Assembly: GCF_009730915.1 (NCBI RefSeq)
Contig: NC_052488.1
Location: forward strand, 20,082,305 to 20,146,304
DNA length: 64,000 bases
Direction of reading: 5' to 3'
Origin: Dioscorea cayenensis subsp. rotundata
Lineage: Eukaryota; Streptophyta; Magnoliopsida; Dioscoreales; Dioscoreaceae
Within the stretch, counting starts at the first letter, position 1; every line of letters begins with the position of its first letter. Positions 46,222 through 57,829 of the stretch are shown one piece after another. The notes beneath the pieces were generated by a model. The model was not told the origin of the DNA. It saw only the letters and a list, made by a program, of their open reading frames with translations, and searched no databases. The position numbers were made by a program, and so were the translations under genes.

Positions 46222-47902
46222 TGTTGGGATCTTATCACTCTAATAAAAGAATTACTATACGAAAATACATGCCAAAACGCAATGAATAACAAAACTTTTA
46301 ACATCAAGTAAACATGATAAAACCCTAGCGCATGCCAGAACTAGGATTAAATTCTAAATAAATAGATAATTAAAAGTTATACCTTTCTTTTGATGATGAT
46401 TTTGAATGTACCCTTGTTTCCCCGAAATCGAAAGGGACTGCGAATCGCGACTTCCCTCTACTATCACGTACACACAAACGCCTCTGGGAATCAAGCAGGT
46501 ATGCTAGTACTTCAAGAAACAACACTTGTTTCTTGGTTCGAATAGCAAGCACCCGAGATTCAAGAGAAAAAGGGGTTGTAGGCGTGGCGGCGGAGGGTTC
46601 CGGGGGCGAGATCCGACGGTGGTGGCCAAGGGAGAAGAGTGGGCGGCGGCTAAGGTTTCTTAAGAGACAATCTCTCAATCACTCTATTCTTCTCTCTTTT
46701 TTTTTCTCACTCTTCATATTAGGGTTAGAACATCTATTTATATTGGAAACCCAAAACCCTAGTTTACAAAAAAACCCTTCACTCCTAATCAAATTAGGAA
46801 TCTCTTCTTTACTTGATTAATTAAACCATTTTAATTAACCAAATAGATTAGATTAAATCAACACTTAATAAGACCCAACCTGAATAAGTTATTCACTACA
46901 CCTAATTTAGGTTTATCACCAAAACACTAAATAGGTGGTCCAATAAGTAACAAATACTGAACCTTGATCCAAGCATTCTTAGTGTACGATCCTGTAAGTC
47001 CATTTAACATTGGCAATTAGCTTAAACAATTTTAACGCTCATAAATCATAATTATTCCGTAGCAAGATAATACGATTAACCAATATTAAATGAAGGTTAA
47101 TTTCGAGAATTAACGGAACCTATCGCAACCTCATACAATCCTTTACCACTGAATATCTTAATTAGCATAAGGCATAGAGTGAGTCATCCTTATTTTAATG
47201 CTGATTAATTTCTTGATCTCTTAGTGAATTGACTAGGTCAAGTAAATGATAACTCTTATCATTTCCCTTGAGCGTGGTCACGCACTACTCAGTCTCACTA
47301 ATCAAGTGGCCGGTGATATTCACTCGCTCTACATAGAGGGACAATCTCTTCACTTCACTCATGTCTCTCAGCATGAACCGCGACATACCCAAACATACCC
47401 GTACTTACCACTCAGTTACGAATGAAGTTAGGTGTAAGTTAAATCATGTAAGGATTCACCCGAGATCCATAGTGATTTCAGGTCCAAGGCTTCGAGTACA
47501 AGAATTGCTTAAGAAAAACACATATGACTTTACAACCATGTAGTGTTCTCAAGAGGGGATCGATCCAGGTACACTGTTTCCTAACATGTATCTATGTCCT
47601 TTGATTGATATCCCATATCCTATGACCCATAAAGGTCATCTCACGAAAGATATACTAGTCTTAATTTATTTTCATTCCCATGAAAATAATCGACTAGGGA
47701 CATTTAGAATATTGTTCTAATTTATGCTTTAAGGTTTTACTATCCGAATCACACATTTGATAACTTGAGCAGAACCAATATCCAAGGATATTTTATCTTA
47801 TTAACTATGCACATAAATAATAATAGATAAAACGATGCCTCGTAATAATTATCCAAATAATAAGAGTCCATACAATGTATTGGGCTAAGTCTTACACTAA
47901 CA
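46222..47902. mobile_element. Solo LTR, 1681 bp
   Basis: Starts TGTTGGGATC and ends ACACTAACA, so it has TGTT...AACA inverted ends. The perfect 5-bp duplication TTACC lies at 46217-46221 and 47903-47907. There is no primer-binding site, polypurine tract or coding region; open frames inside are non-coding. It represents LTR-LTR recombination of a full element, or a single-LTR remnant. Its orientation and family are not known to me. A short (GGCGG)-rich stretch occurs near 46580-46650. Confidence 0.88.
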
Positions 47903-47903
47903 T

Positions 47904-48026
47904 TACCTTGCTAAGGTGGTTCGTGATGATGCTTCTCTTGGCCTCACTATCTTCAACAAACTAGTTCTTTATCAAGATGGAACTGGTGTCATGCGGTGCT
48001 ACGAAGATCGATGCCCACATATGTGA
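47904..48026 (+). pseudogene. TIC55-like Rieske oxygenase gene fragment
   Basis: Immediately right of the solo-LTR target duplication the plus strand reads LAKVVRDDASLGLTIFN, then KLVLYQDGTGVMRCYEDRCPH, then M and stop. The C-Y-E-D-R-C-P-H motif is the first half of a Rieske [2Fe-2S] site (C-x-H), as in the chloroplast TIC55/PAO/CAO family of membrane oxygenases. The fragment is about 40 codons and the rest of the domain is absent on either side. It is either an exon of a gene destroyed here or a captured piece. Confidence 0.7.
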
Positions 48027-48944
48027 TCTTCATATGCAGTTTTTTCAATTTTAGACATGTGATAGTTTTGCCTACATAGAAATAAAAACTTGTTCAGATT
48101 AGCAGAGTCTAGTGGCACTAGAGGAGATGGTGAAAGTAGAACAATCAAAAGGTAAGAACAAATTCATGTCAATGTATGAATAAGTATGCCAATGTAGGGA
48201 AGACGAAATGAAACAATTCAAGAAATGAAGGAATATATAGCTAGATAAACTACAATAATGAATGCAAACAAGTCAAAACACAATCACAATAGAGAAAAGT
48301 TGTGTGAAGAGGGTACATAAACACGTGGGTTATTCTCGAGGGGTTAAGGGCATTAAGAAGACTTGAATGGCTAACTGGCGATTGTGGGTGAGGCAATGCT
48401 GCAACTTAGCAAGTGTTATTTAAGATGAGGGTTACTATACTCGGGGAGGATAAGGGTTATAATTGGTGGGGTGAAGGGACTAAGAAAACTTGAATGGGGA
48501 TCCGGATGGATGGATCCGAATTCGGGTTTAATTTTTTATTAATGTTTTTTTAAGTTTATTATTATTTTTTTAAAAAAGTTAGGGTAAATAGAAAAGACCA
48601 TGTCGCTAGTGTTCTTCAATTCATCGGTTGCTAGGGTGCCTAATTCTTCATGTCAGTAATCCCAAACAACAAAATTTAAAAGGTGTCATAAATAGGACTG
48701 AGGTTCCCCAATTAAAATAGTAGAGTGACTAAAAAGATGTATTTCGAAAAATAGAGGGATAGTTTAGGGAATTAAACTTTTTTTAAAAACATTGATATTT
48801 AATTTTTATAAATAGGTAGTCAATACTTAAATGGATATTGCTATTATAATTGTATGGTTTTTGATTAATTGTTAATTTATTATTATTTTACTTTGATACA
48901 AATTGCATGATGATACTGTTCAAAAAATGAAAAGTTAAATGGGG
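48027..48944. other. Intergenic DNA
   Basis: No gene recognised. The sequence is moderately AT-rich with short purine-rich stretches. It ends where homology to 32905 begins. Confidence 0.4.
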
Positions 48945-49385
48945 GAGAATAAGGACCGAGTTGCAGTGAGGTTAAGTCTTTTAAAGTAGTCCTAATATAA
49001 CTAATTGATTAATTAAATTGAAAATTATATTTTGACACTGTTTATAATATTTTTTTATTAAATATTATTTGATATATGATACTATATATTTAGTTTATTA
49101 TCGAACAATTTTATCGCACTAGAATTCTATCACATGTATAATTAGGTTGTCAAAATCATGTGCAACACTTCGTCTGCAAACATACACATAGTTACCTAAC
49201 AATTAATGGTCAATGAACATGTTTAACTTCATCCAGTTCAATTTTTTTTTTCTTTTTTTTGGGATAATGCACTGCATATGATGTAAGTTATGTAACTTTG
49301 ATGTATATCGCATCAAATGATAACTAAAGCCATCATAAATATGGTTGATCAATCCCAAAATCCTAAAATACACTTATGTTATCAC
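48945..49385. repeat. Segmental duplication block B2, part 1
   Basis: Homologous to 32905-33335. Shared phrases include AGAATTCTATCACATGTATA and ATTAGGTTGTCAAAATCATG. The homology breaks at 49385 where a small inserted element begins. Confidence 0.8.
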
Positions 49386-49387
49386 AC

Positions 49388-49740
49388 GCATGCTGACGTT
49401 CATAGATTTTAAATCTACGAACGTTACTATCAACTATTAGATTTCGATTTAACGGTTCAGCACTGTTTTATAAACAATATTACTGTGTTTATAAATAATA
49501 GTACAGTAAAAAAAATGTGATGTACAGTAATTTGACCTAAATTGTTCAATCAATTTATGCACAGTATCTGAACAAACTTGAACCATCCAACCCTATTTCT
49601 ACTACATCTGCAGCAACCCTTTTAAAACAAAAAACTAAACTAATCAACCCAACTAACCCCTAATTATGTCTTATTGTAGCACATTAATTGACAATGTGTT
49701 CAACTGTGGACGTTCCTATGAATGTCCGCAGATGATGTTT
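49388..49740. mobile_element. Small MITE-like element
   Basis: Inserted relative to the homologous block at 33330. The left end TGCTGACGTTCATAGA and the right end, read on the other strand as TGCGGACATTCATAGG, are imperfect inverted repeats. It has no coding capacity and its exact borders are approximate. Confidence 0.45.
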
Positions 49741-49761
49741 TCTATATATATATATATATTC

Positions 49762-52616
49762 TGATGGTTCCGGTGGGGTGTGATGTGTTAAGTTCACTCA
49801 AAAACTCACTCAAAGATCAAACACTCACACACAATCAAAATAAGATAAAGGAGACAAGCAAATTGGTAACCCAGTTTGGCACAACCTTGCCTATATCTGG
49901 GGGGCCAGGCCCGGAGAAACAATCCACTAAAAGAGGTATAGGAACAAGGAGTACAACACTCACTCACTCTCTCAATACAAAGAATATCCTCTCAAGATTG
50001 CCCGATGGCTATACTCTCAACTCTCACAGAAGAGTCTCTCACTGTTTGGCTCATCCTAAATCTTTAAGCAGGATCTCTTATATAGACTCACCAACATCTA
50101 ATAAAGTTACCTCTTTTAGAATTCTCCGCGACTTCCTAACTTGGACACCTTCCAAAGTTAGATGTTGCAACACCCAGTTGCAACATGGCCCACCTTACTG
50201 AACATGACTGAGTTCTAGCCAGATGCACCCGAATCTGTGACCTTCAACCTCTCGGTTCCTTCAGTCCGCCTCGTAGCAGTTGACTCGACCCAAGCTCCTC
50301 CTGCCTGCAGCTGCTTCCTTCCTCATGTCACTTCAAAAGGTCTCCCTCTCCCGAGGGACGTGCCCACCAAGGTACACGCGACCATCTCACCAGAGATAGC
50401 CACCGAAGATCTCCCGATCTTCTTTCCAAACTTGGCCCAAGTTTTGGTCTTCCGAATGATCTTCTTTTGGAACATGAAATATTGTTACTAAACTTGATCT
50501 CATCTTCATCCAAGTTTAGTCTTCAATATCTTCAAGCATGATCTTCAATCATCCATGCTTGGATCTCTAAATCTCTAATCATATCTGATGCAATCTTCAA
50601 ACAATCTCCACACATGACTAGTCTCCATGAATAGTTCTGCCCATAGATAGCTCTTAGGGGGCGTTTGGATCATGGATTGAGGGCTTGGGAATGGGAATCT
50701 TATTCCTAAGCCCTTGTTTGGTAACCAGGAGAGGCATAGGTTGCCTCCATGCATGGGAAGAAGATTACTCCCAGGAGAGGCATCCTATTCCACCCAAAAA
50801 TGAGAGGAGAAGTATGCCTTAGTTATGAAAGTACTAATTTACCCTTAGCATATATAAAGCCTTTTTTCTCACTTTCACGCTTTTTTCTTTCCCATTCTTC
50901 GGCAGCCGAACCCTACTCCAGCCGAACCCCTGTCTAATCCCGGTTTTGCTATCTCGCACCCTCCTGCGCGTCCACGAGGTACTTTTCCTTCCTTCATTTC
51001 AAGCTTCTTTGATTTCATTTTATCATAGTCAATGGATTTTGTGATTGATAATGGCCGGCATAGCAGATCACGGAGGCTTGGGGCATTGCCAATCGATTGG
51101 ATCTCGTCGTTCCTATTGTCGTACAATCTCTTTTCCAGGCACAAGGTATAGATCTAGTATTATATCAAATTTTTTATTATTTATCTATGCGTATGTCTGT
51201 GAGGATCTTGTGATTGTGTATTATAATTAAAAATTCTTTTTTTTTTTGTTTTTGAAATCTGTTTGTTTATTGAAGATAAGGTTCACACGGTTTGCTTTGA
51301 TGGCTGGATCTAGTGTAGAAAGTTTCCATAGTATTTGAAATTAAACAATATACATGCTTTCATTGATTGAAATAATTTGTTAAGTAAACAATTCTATTAA
51401 TTAATTCATCTATTAATTAAATATATTAAATTATAATAATTTAAAATAGATATACTACTTAAAATAAGTAGTATTAATAAATTCTTTCATAAATAAAAAT
51501 TTTCTTTTTTTAATATATTTATTTCAAATATTATTAATGTAAATAATATTACAATAATGAAAATTAATACGAATAAATAAAATTAAATATTAAATTAAAT
51601 ATTTATTAATAATTTAACTAATATAATTACATATTTATATATTTAGTTTTACTTATTACATAATTTAATTAAATTATTTGGGAAATTAAAATTATAATCA
51701 ATAAATGAAATTAACTTAATTAAACATATTTAATGATATTAACTAATTTAATAAATATATAATAGTTAAATAAATAGTTAAGATTAATTATATAATTATA
51801 ATATATTGAAATATATATATTTATATTATAAATATTTAATAATAAATAATGTTAAATATTTATCATTAAACATAATTCGTTATTTTATATAATATTTTAG
51901 TATTTACCTACAAGGGTATTGATGTAATTTTACTACATCCCACCTTTTTACTTTTCCTATTCCCAATCCTTATTCCCTCAATCCAAACACATTATTCCCA
52001 TTTCCCTTATTCCCATTCACATTCCTCCCCTTTTTTTATTCCCCCTATTTCCATTCCTATTCCGCAATCCAAACGGCCCCTTAGATCTTTCTTCAATTAA
52101 TGATGCTAAATATGGTCTTGATGATCTCATTGGCTTGTTCTTACCTTATTTAGTTTGTATCTTCAAATAGCTTCACACCAAACTAAATCTTTGTGTCTTC
52201 ATACCAAGTTTAACTTGTGTCTTCTAATAGCTTCATACAATCTTTATAATCTTGAATACTTGCCAATGATAGAATATTCCTCTCTCTTCAAATAGATCTT
52301 TCTAAAAGGAGTTCTATCAAAGATATGGTTTGTCATCTCGGATCTTACCAAGGATAGACAATCATACCTAAAATAAAACTTACCTTTCTTGAAAAGATTC
52401 TATAGTCTTAATGCACTTTCCAAAAATAGTTTATCATCACATGATTGTATTGAGAGGAATATTTACTAAATAAAATCTTCAACCTTGATCTTCATAAAAT
52501 CTCCACCTTGATCTTCAACACAAGTCATGACAACATCCTTTGCCACGTCATCATTCTCTTGCCATGTCACACCTTGGCTTGTCATATAATGCCAATCCAC
52601 GTTATCAGACTTAACA
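49762..52616. mobile_element. Solo LTR (with nested DNA element)
   Basis: Begins TGATGGTTCC and ends GACTTAACA. It is flanked by TATTC at 49757-49761 and 52617-52621, a perfect 5-bp duplication. The interior resembles the LTRs at 52968 and 58466 ('GGTAACCCAGTTTGGC', 'TCTGGGGGGCCAGGCCCGGA', 'CAATCCACTAAAAGAGGTA'), so it is the same family. Subtracting the nested 1424-bp element leaves about 1431 bp. Confidence 0.85.
50657..52080. mobile_element. Non-autonomous PIF/Harbinger-like element nested in the solo LTR
   Basis: Left end GGGGGCGTTTGGATCATGGA and right end, read on the other strand, GGGGCCGTTTGGATTGCGGA, are terminal inverted repeats. TTA lies on both sides (50654-50656, 52081-52083), the 3-bp duplication typical of Harbinger. 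The ends are rich in ATTCC/GGAAT repeats and the middle (51340-51900) is very AT-rich. There is no transposase. Confidence 0.8.
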
Positions 52617-52967
52617 TATTCAAATTTAAATATATTGAATTATTTAATTAAAACTATTTATTATATTTTTTTTATACAACTTAATGAACTATATTGATAA
52701 GAGAGGGAACATACAAAAATAAATTCAATAAAAGATGACTCAAATGAAAATAACAAAATATTTTGATATGGAATATACAATTTGAATGTCCTTTAAAATA
52801 AATACCTTCACAAACAAATGATTACACGGGAAATCAAGGGTTTGACTTCAATTAATGCATAATAATAAAAAATATGAGTATGTTAAGAGTGATTTGTCCA
52901 TATTGTAAAAAATAATAATAATAATAACGTAGGATCATGAATTCTTTTTTTTTTTTTTGAAAAGGTG
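52617..52967. repeat. Segmental duplication block B2, part 2
   Basis: Homologous to 33337-33715 (TATATTGAATTATTTAATTA, GAACATACAAAA, AATAACAAAATATTTT, AGGATCATGAATTC). Ends at the LTR element inserted at 52968. Confidence 0.75.
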
Positions 52968-54111
52968 TGTTAGTTCCTCCGGTGTGGTTTGTGGGTATTA
53001 AGTAACACTTAATCACTCATAGAAGTCTCACACAAACTAATAAAGAAAAAGCACACAAACAAACACAAGGAGACACACAACGTTGGTAACCCAGTTCGGC
53101 GTCCACTCGCCTACGTCTGGGGGGCCAAGCCCGGAGATAAACAATCCACTAAAAGAGGTAAAAATAGATGAGTACAAACACTTGTCACTCACACTCTCAA
53201 CAATGAAGATCACTACCCTCTCTAGATTGTTTGGTGCTCACACACTCTCCTCAAAGAGTCACTCAAGAGTCACACCTTACAATCTACGAGCAAGGTAACT
53301 TATATAGGCGCCTCAGCGTCCCAAATATAGCACATACCTCTTTTTAGAATCTCCATGACTACTAATTTAAAAACACGCTGAAATTAGTCGTTGCAACTCC
53401 TGTTGTAACATAAGTTGCAACATAGCCCTGACTGCTGACTTGAATGAGTTCTGGTTACGTTGCGGACGACCTCAAGACCCATCAACCTCCCGGTCATGCT
53501 TAGTCCGAGTCGATGCGAGCCAAATCTCCCGATCCCGATTGCCGTGCAACTAGCCTACCTCCTCGGCTCCTCATCACGCGAGTCCCCCTGCAAAGGGCGC
53601 GACGTCCTTGTCGTCTTCCATGAAACTTGCCAAATTCTCCTAAATTTGGTCTTCAAAGATTCTCCAAACTTGATCTTCGATTCACCCAAGTTTGGTCCTC
53701 AAATCTTCTCGTTAATAGACTTCGATGATTCTCGTCGAGGATTCTTCAAATCATATCTCCTTCATTCACACCATGAATAGATCTTTCTTTAATTAAGCTC
53801 CACCATATTTAGTCTTCAATCAAATCACCTAAATATGGTCTTGATATGATCTTGTCTTCAAGTTGTAATGTATTGCCAAAAATAACTCCACCAAGATCTT
53901 CATGATCTTCAAGATATTTGGCTCCAGTGTTAGAGACTTACTAAAAAAATAGCTTTATTAAGATCTTGAGATGTTTGCCTTGCACTCCAAGTCTCCATGC
54001 CATGTCACCATGCTTGCCACATCATCAATTATGCTTTGTCGCCTTGGTTTGCCACGTCAGCTGGTCTAGGTGTCAAATCATGCCAATAAATAGTGCTTGG
54101 TTCAGCTAACA
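52968..54111 (-). repeat. 3' LTR of the minus-strand element
   Basis: 1144 bases, closely similar to 58466-59602 with scattered indels, for example CTACGAGCAAG versus CTCTGAGCAAG. It contains the block 'GGTAACCCAGTTCGGCGTCC' shared with the nearby solo LTR. Confidence 0.92.
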
Positions 54112-54539
54112 ATCTCCCCCTTTGGCATAATTTGACTGCCGCTTCTGCACCGGATGACTCCTGTTACAACATTACATTACAACAGCGACACGGACACGAG
54201 ACTAAAGCCCGGCGCTATTACAATTTCCGGGTTCAACATCAGCCGGAGAGCGAAACCAAAGGCGGACGCAAGATATCATCTAGTTGCTTACAAAATACTT
54301 GAGAAAATATTACAAACTGCAACTAGTGAGACAAAAAACGATTTAACCATAATGAACTGACAAACATAACAATGTTATGCCCAAGAAATGAAAAACAAAT
54401 AACTAGTCAGTCTGGTGCAAGCACACTTCTCCCCCTTTGTGACATAATTGATGCTGAAGTCTTCATGAGCTGATTGCAAGCTTTGTTATACCATCTTCAG
54501 CAACTCCCCCTATCTTCAGGTTTCCTGGTCTTCATCTCT

Positions 54540-55570
54540 CCCTGAGTCGTGGCCATCGTCTTCTCTCTTCTTCTTCTCAAGAATTTCCGAGTGAGATATA
54601 ATCTTACGCTTTTTGTTTGGCAATGATGAACAATTACGCAGATAATGCTCGTTGCCTCCTCTCCACATCTTCTAGTTGCTCTTTCAACATCTTCTCATAT
54701 TCTTCTTCTACCCGATAGATTTGCCTCTTCTTCATCTTGAGCATTGATGGTGGAGACACCCTTCCCTATGGTAAATCAATCTTCTTACACAGAGTTTGAA
54801 TAGTTTTCGAGAAATCTTGACTTCTTACTTCTTGTGATCGCTTCTCCCTTCACGAGTTGTACTCCATGTTGTAACAAATCTGCGACGATCAGCAGGGGAT
54901 ATCAAGTGATGTTGAAGAGTTTGAGCGATCGACTTCTTTAGAAATATTCTGGAAGATCAGCCTTCCCAGATTGAACTTCTTCCCAGTTCCAATAGCAAAC
55001 AACAATAGAGCAAGCTCCTTCACTATGCTAGAATTGTGCGGGGCTGGTAACCAATTCTGAATGCCAAGTCTAAACAGAACATTGTACTTGGCCGTAAGGG
55101 TGGATGCTGGAAGTCTTGTTTCTACTCCCCATGACTCCGTCCTTCCTCCAGTGATCTCTTTCAGAACTTCTTCATTCAACTGAAGTCCTTCTTCATAGTT
55201 TCCCTTCACCTCTGGTTTAAACTCCAAGAATTTATTCAGATAAGTGGGAGTAAAAGGGATCCACTTACCTCGAACATAGACTCTAGTGATGCCTTTGTCA
55301 TATGGTAGTAAATTACTGTAAAACTCTTGGACCAATGACAAACTGTAGCTTTTACGGAAATGTTGCGAGACTTGTATAAACTTCTTTGTTGCAGTGACTT
55401 TCGGTTAACCCATACTTCTCAAAAGCTCCTTCATCAATCATCCTTTCGACCACAACTCCTCTCCCTTCAATGATTCAAACTTCTTCTTGGATGCTTTGTC
55501 ATAAAATCTGTTTTCATCACTATCTTTTGCCGGTTGGGTTGCTTTCTTCTTCTTTTCTTTCTTAGAGCTT
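54540..55570 (-). pseudogene. Putative plant transposon protein domain (PF20167-like), broken
   Basis: The clear core is 55341-54889 (150 residues): VQEFYSNL, then VYVRGKWIPFTPTYLNKFL and the WLPAPHNSSIVKELALLLFAIGTGKKFNLGRLIF block. This is the domain often annotated in plants as 'putative plant transposon protein'. Upstream on the same strand (55530-55345), the expected start of the domain (KKFESLKG, RGVVVERMIDEGAFEKYGL) is visible in shifted frames with a stop near 55353. The reading frame is therefore interrupted at least twice. The function is unknown; its presence in retroelements lacking a polymerase suggests a structural role. The downstream 54888-54540 remains in low-quality frames. 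Confidence 0.7.
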
Positions 55571-56450
55571 CTCGATGGTTTCTCCCCCTGTTTTCTTTGC
55601 TTGATACATCTTCTCTTGTGCCTAGGGAAGCTTCTACTCGGGATCGAGAGAAAGACTTTCTTTTGCTAACCTTCTCCTTCTTCAGGGTTTTCTTCCTTGA
55701 GTGGGCCTTCTTTTTGAGCGCTACTTTCTTCCCTTTAGCAATCAGGCAACACGATCTTTGAGTGGGATCTCATCGAACTATGTGAGCCCTGTCGGATGTT
55801 GCGAAGATGTTATAACCGGTCTTTGTGACATGTTACATTTCTATAGGTGCTTGACGTATCGGTGTAGATCACCCAGAACTTCACTTAGAATAGTAGCAAC
55901 CTCTTCTTCAGCACTAGTGGGAGCATCTGTACTTCTTTCTTCAAGAGTTTCTTCTGCTTGTGCTCGGTCTGCTTCTTTTTCTGCAGTATCTTCATCCCTA
56001 GCCCTTTGTTGTTCTTGAACCTTCTCCCTCTTGGAGCAGATGAGTGGAGTCCACTGTTCAGTCTTCCTCATTCTCACGAACATAAGCACACGGAAAAAGA
56101 CTCACGAACCCATCTCAAGAGATCATCTCTATCTTTGACACTTTGAAGGCAAGTCTTGAGGCGATGTTCCCGCTTCTCTTACTTGACATCACGAGAAGAA
56201 ACATAAGGGACAATCGCTTTCCCCAAAAATCTTACGATTTTTTCACTCCTTGATGTGCTTCCTCGAGTCGAGTCCCTCTCATCCTTACTTCCATGATTCG
56301 AGCGACAATTTCTTGTGGGGTCGGTGGAGCACGGCAGAGCCATTCTCTTTGTCCTCATCTTTTCTCACTGTCTTCGTTTCTTTCTTCTCTCTCTCTCTCC
56401 TGATTTCAAAAACACTCTTTGGAAATAATTTGGGATATTAGGGTTTTTAT
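55571..56450 (-). other. Degenerate coding region, Glu/Lys/Arg-rich
   Basis: The minus strand shows a coiled-coil-prone frame (56089-55841) with KREKVQEQQRARDEDTAEKE and repeated AEE/EER, followed by basic Ser/Lys-rich stretches. It lies upstream of the PF20167-like region on the same strand and may be its N-terminal region. No known domain identified. Confidence 0.4.
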
Positions 56451-56779
56451 GCCCCCATTAAGTAGTTATAACTTCCAAGGCACCCTTTCAAAAAAATCTC
56501 TTTTCAAAAAAAATAATCCCTCTCCTTTTTGAATATCCCTCCTTTTTATTTCCTTTGAAATAAACTTTGAGAGACATCAAGAGATTTTTCACTCCTTGGA
56601 GTGTTTTTGCTTATTGACTTCATAGGACCTCGGTCAACATATTGATTGTTGTACCATAATGTTGTACTGTCGATTTATCACCATCTTCAAACTAGGCTGG
56701 AGGACTCTTCTTCTTCTCTTGGTACTTCACCTTTTTCGAATCCACAATTTCTTGATTACAATAGTCTTCCCTCGATTTT

Positions 56780-57080
56780 TTTCTTTTTAATGATTGCTTC
56801 TTCATGTCCAATTATTCTTCCACTTTTTCAAGTCTTCTTTCAATTTGTTGCACTTGGGTCTTATGTGGCGGTTTCTCCACAATGAAAGCATGTAGGCACT
56901 TCACTTTTTAGGTTCTTCCCTTGCTTTGACTTGTTTTTTTCTTTAACGTTTTTGTCGGGCGATTGACTTGACAAACACAACTCCTGAATCTTACGTCTTG
57001 ACACTTGAGCTTTCTCCAATATACCCAATACTATGTCGGGCTTTAATAGTTCTTCCAACTGAAAGAATCTCGTCAAGCTT
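56780..57080 (-). pseudogene. Second zinc-knuckle remnant in the minus-strand element
   Basis: The minus strand contains QLEELLKPDIVLGILEKAQV, a basic stretch, then CFHCGE. The remaining half of a CCHC knuckle (GHIRPKCNK) follows in a shifted frame, consistent with one lost base near 56869. This wording (CxxC-GxxGHIRPxC) is usual in copia polyproteins. Confidence 0.65.
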
Positions 57081-57441
57081 GGCAGTACCCTTGTTCATGG
57101 AGTCCAAGGTCTTCTCGGCATTGAGCGACTTTTCTTTACATATACTCAACTCTTCCTCCAAGCGTTGGTTTTTGCAACATCATATCATTAAATCATTCAT
57201 TATGAGTTTATAGTTTGTGAGAAGATCATTTTACATTACCTCATTGTACTCACTTTGTCGGTTTACGTGTATGTTGTAGGCGATGTTGCAACATATTACG
57301 CAGCAGCGTGGATCCATTCATCATAGCGAGGAAATGACGTATGATGGTTGCTCGAGACTTCCTTCATCGTCTTCTTGATTGCTACCATCGAGTCATCACT
57401 CCATCTAGCATTCGGTGATTTTTCCTTTCTTTACGAGAGTA

Positions 57442-57669
57442 TTAGCACGATCGAGCTGATGAGTGCCCAAAGCCTCCACATTCTCTACACTTGATCTTCA
57501 TGAGGGCGATCTTCAATTTCTTCCTTTTTGTGATGATCTTCGACTTCTTCCTTTTCTTTATTCGGACCATCTTTTTCTTTGAAATTTCTTGCCTTGTGTC
57601 TTGTATCTTCGAGCATGTCATGCATCTTTCTTGACAAGAAAACAATTTCTCTATCCTCTTCGTCTTCAT
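57442..57669 (-). pseudogene. Gag zinc-knuckle segment (CCHC)
   Basis: The 75-residue frame is Lys-rich and ends CRECGGFGHSSARSC, a C-X2-C-X4-H-X4-C zinc knuckle. It probably continues the Gag of 58396-57830 after frameshifts in the ~160 bases between them. Zinc knuckles bind retroelement RNA for packaging. Confidence 0.8.
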
Positions 57670-57829
57670 CTTACATTATAACGAGCATGTTGTAACTCAT
57701 ACATTTTATTGCTTCAACCTTCGAGGCTATATCTTCTATTCTTCTTTTTAGGATTGAGGTTCATCTCATATGCTTGCAAAGACCCCATCAGCTCGTCCGG
57801 TTTCATAGTTGAGATGTCTCTTGCTTCTT

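Noticed and set aside
46370..46678. 102-residue frame inside the solo LTR
   Set aside because: Within a non-coding LTR, no domain, GC-rich low complexity.
49722..50201. 159-residue frame in the solo LTR and the related frames at 53083 and 58581
   Set aside because: These are translations of LTR sequence repeated at three places; LTRs of this type do not encode protein.
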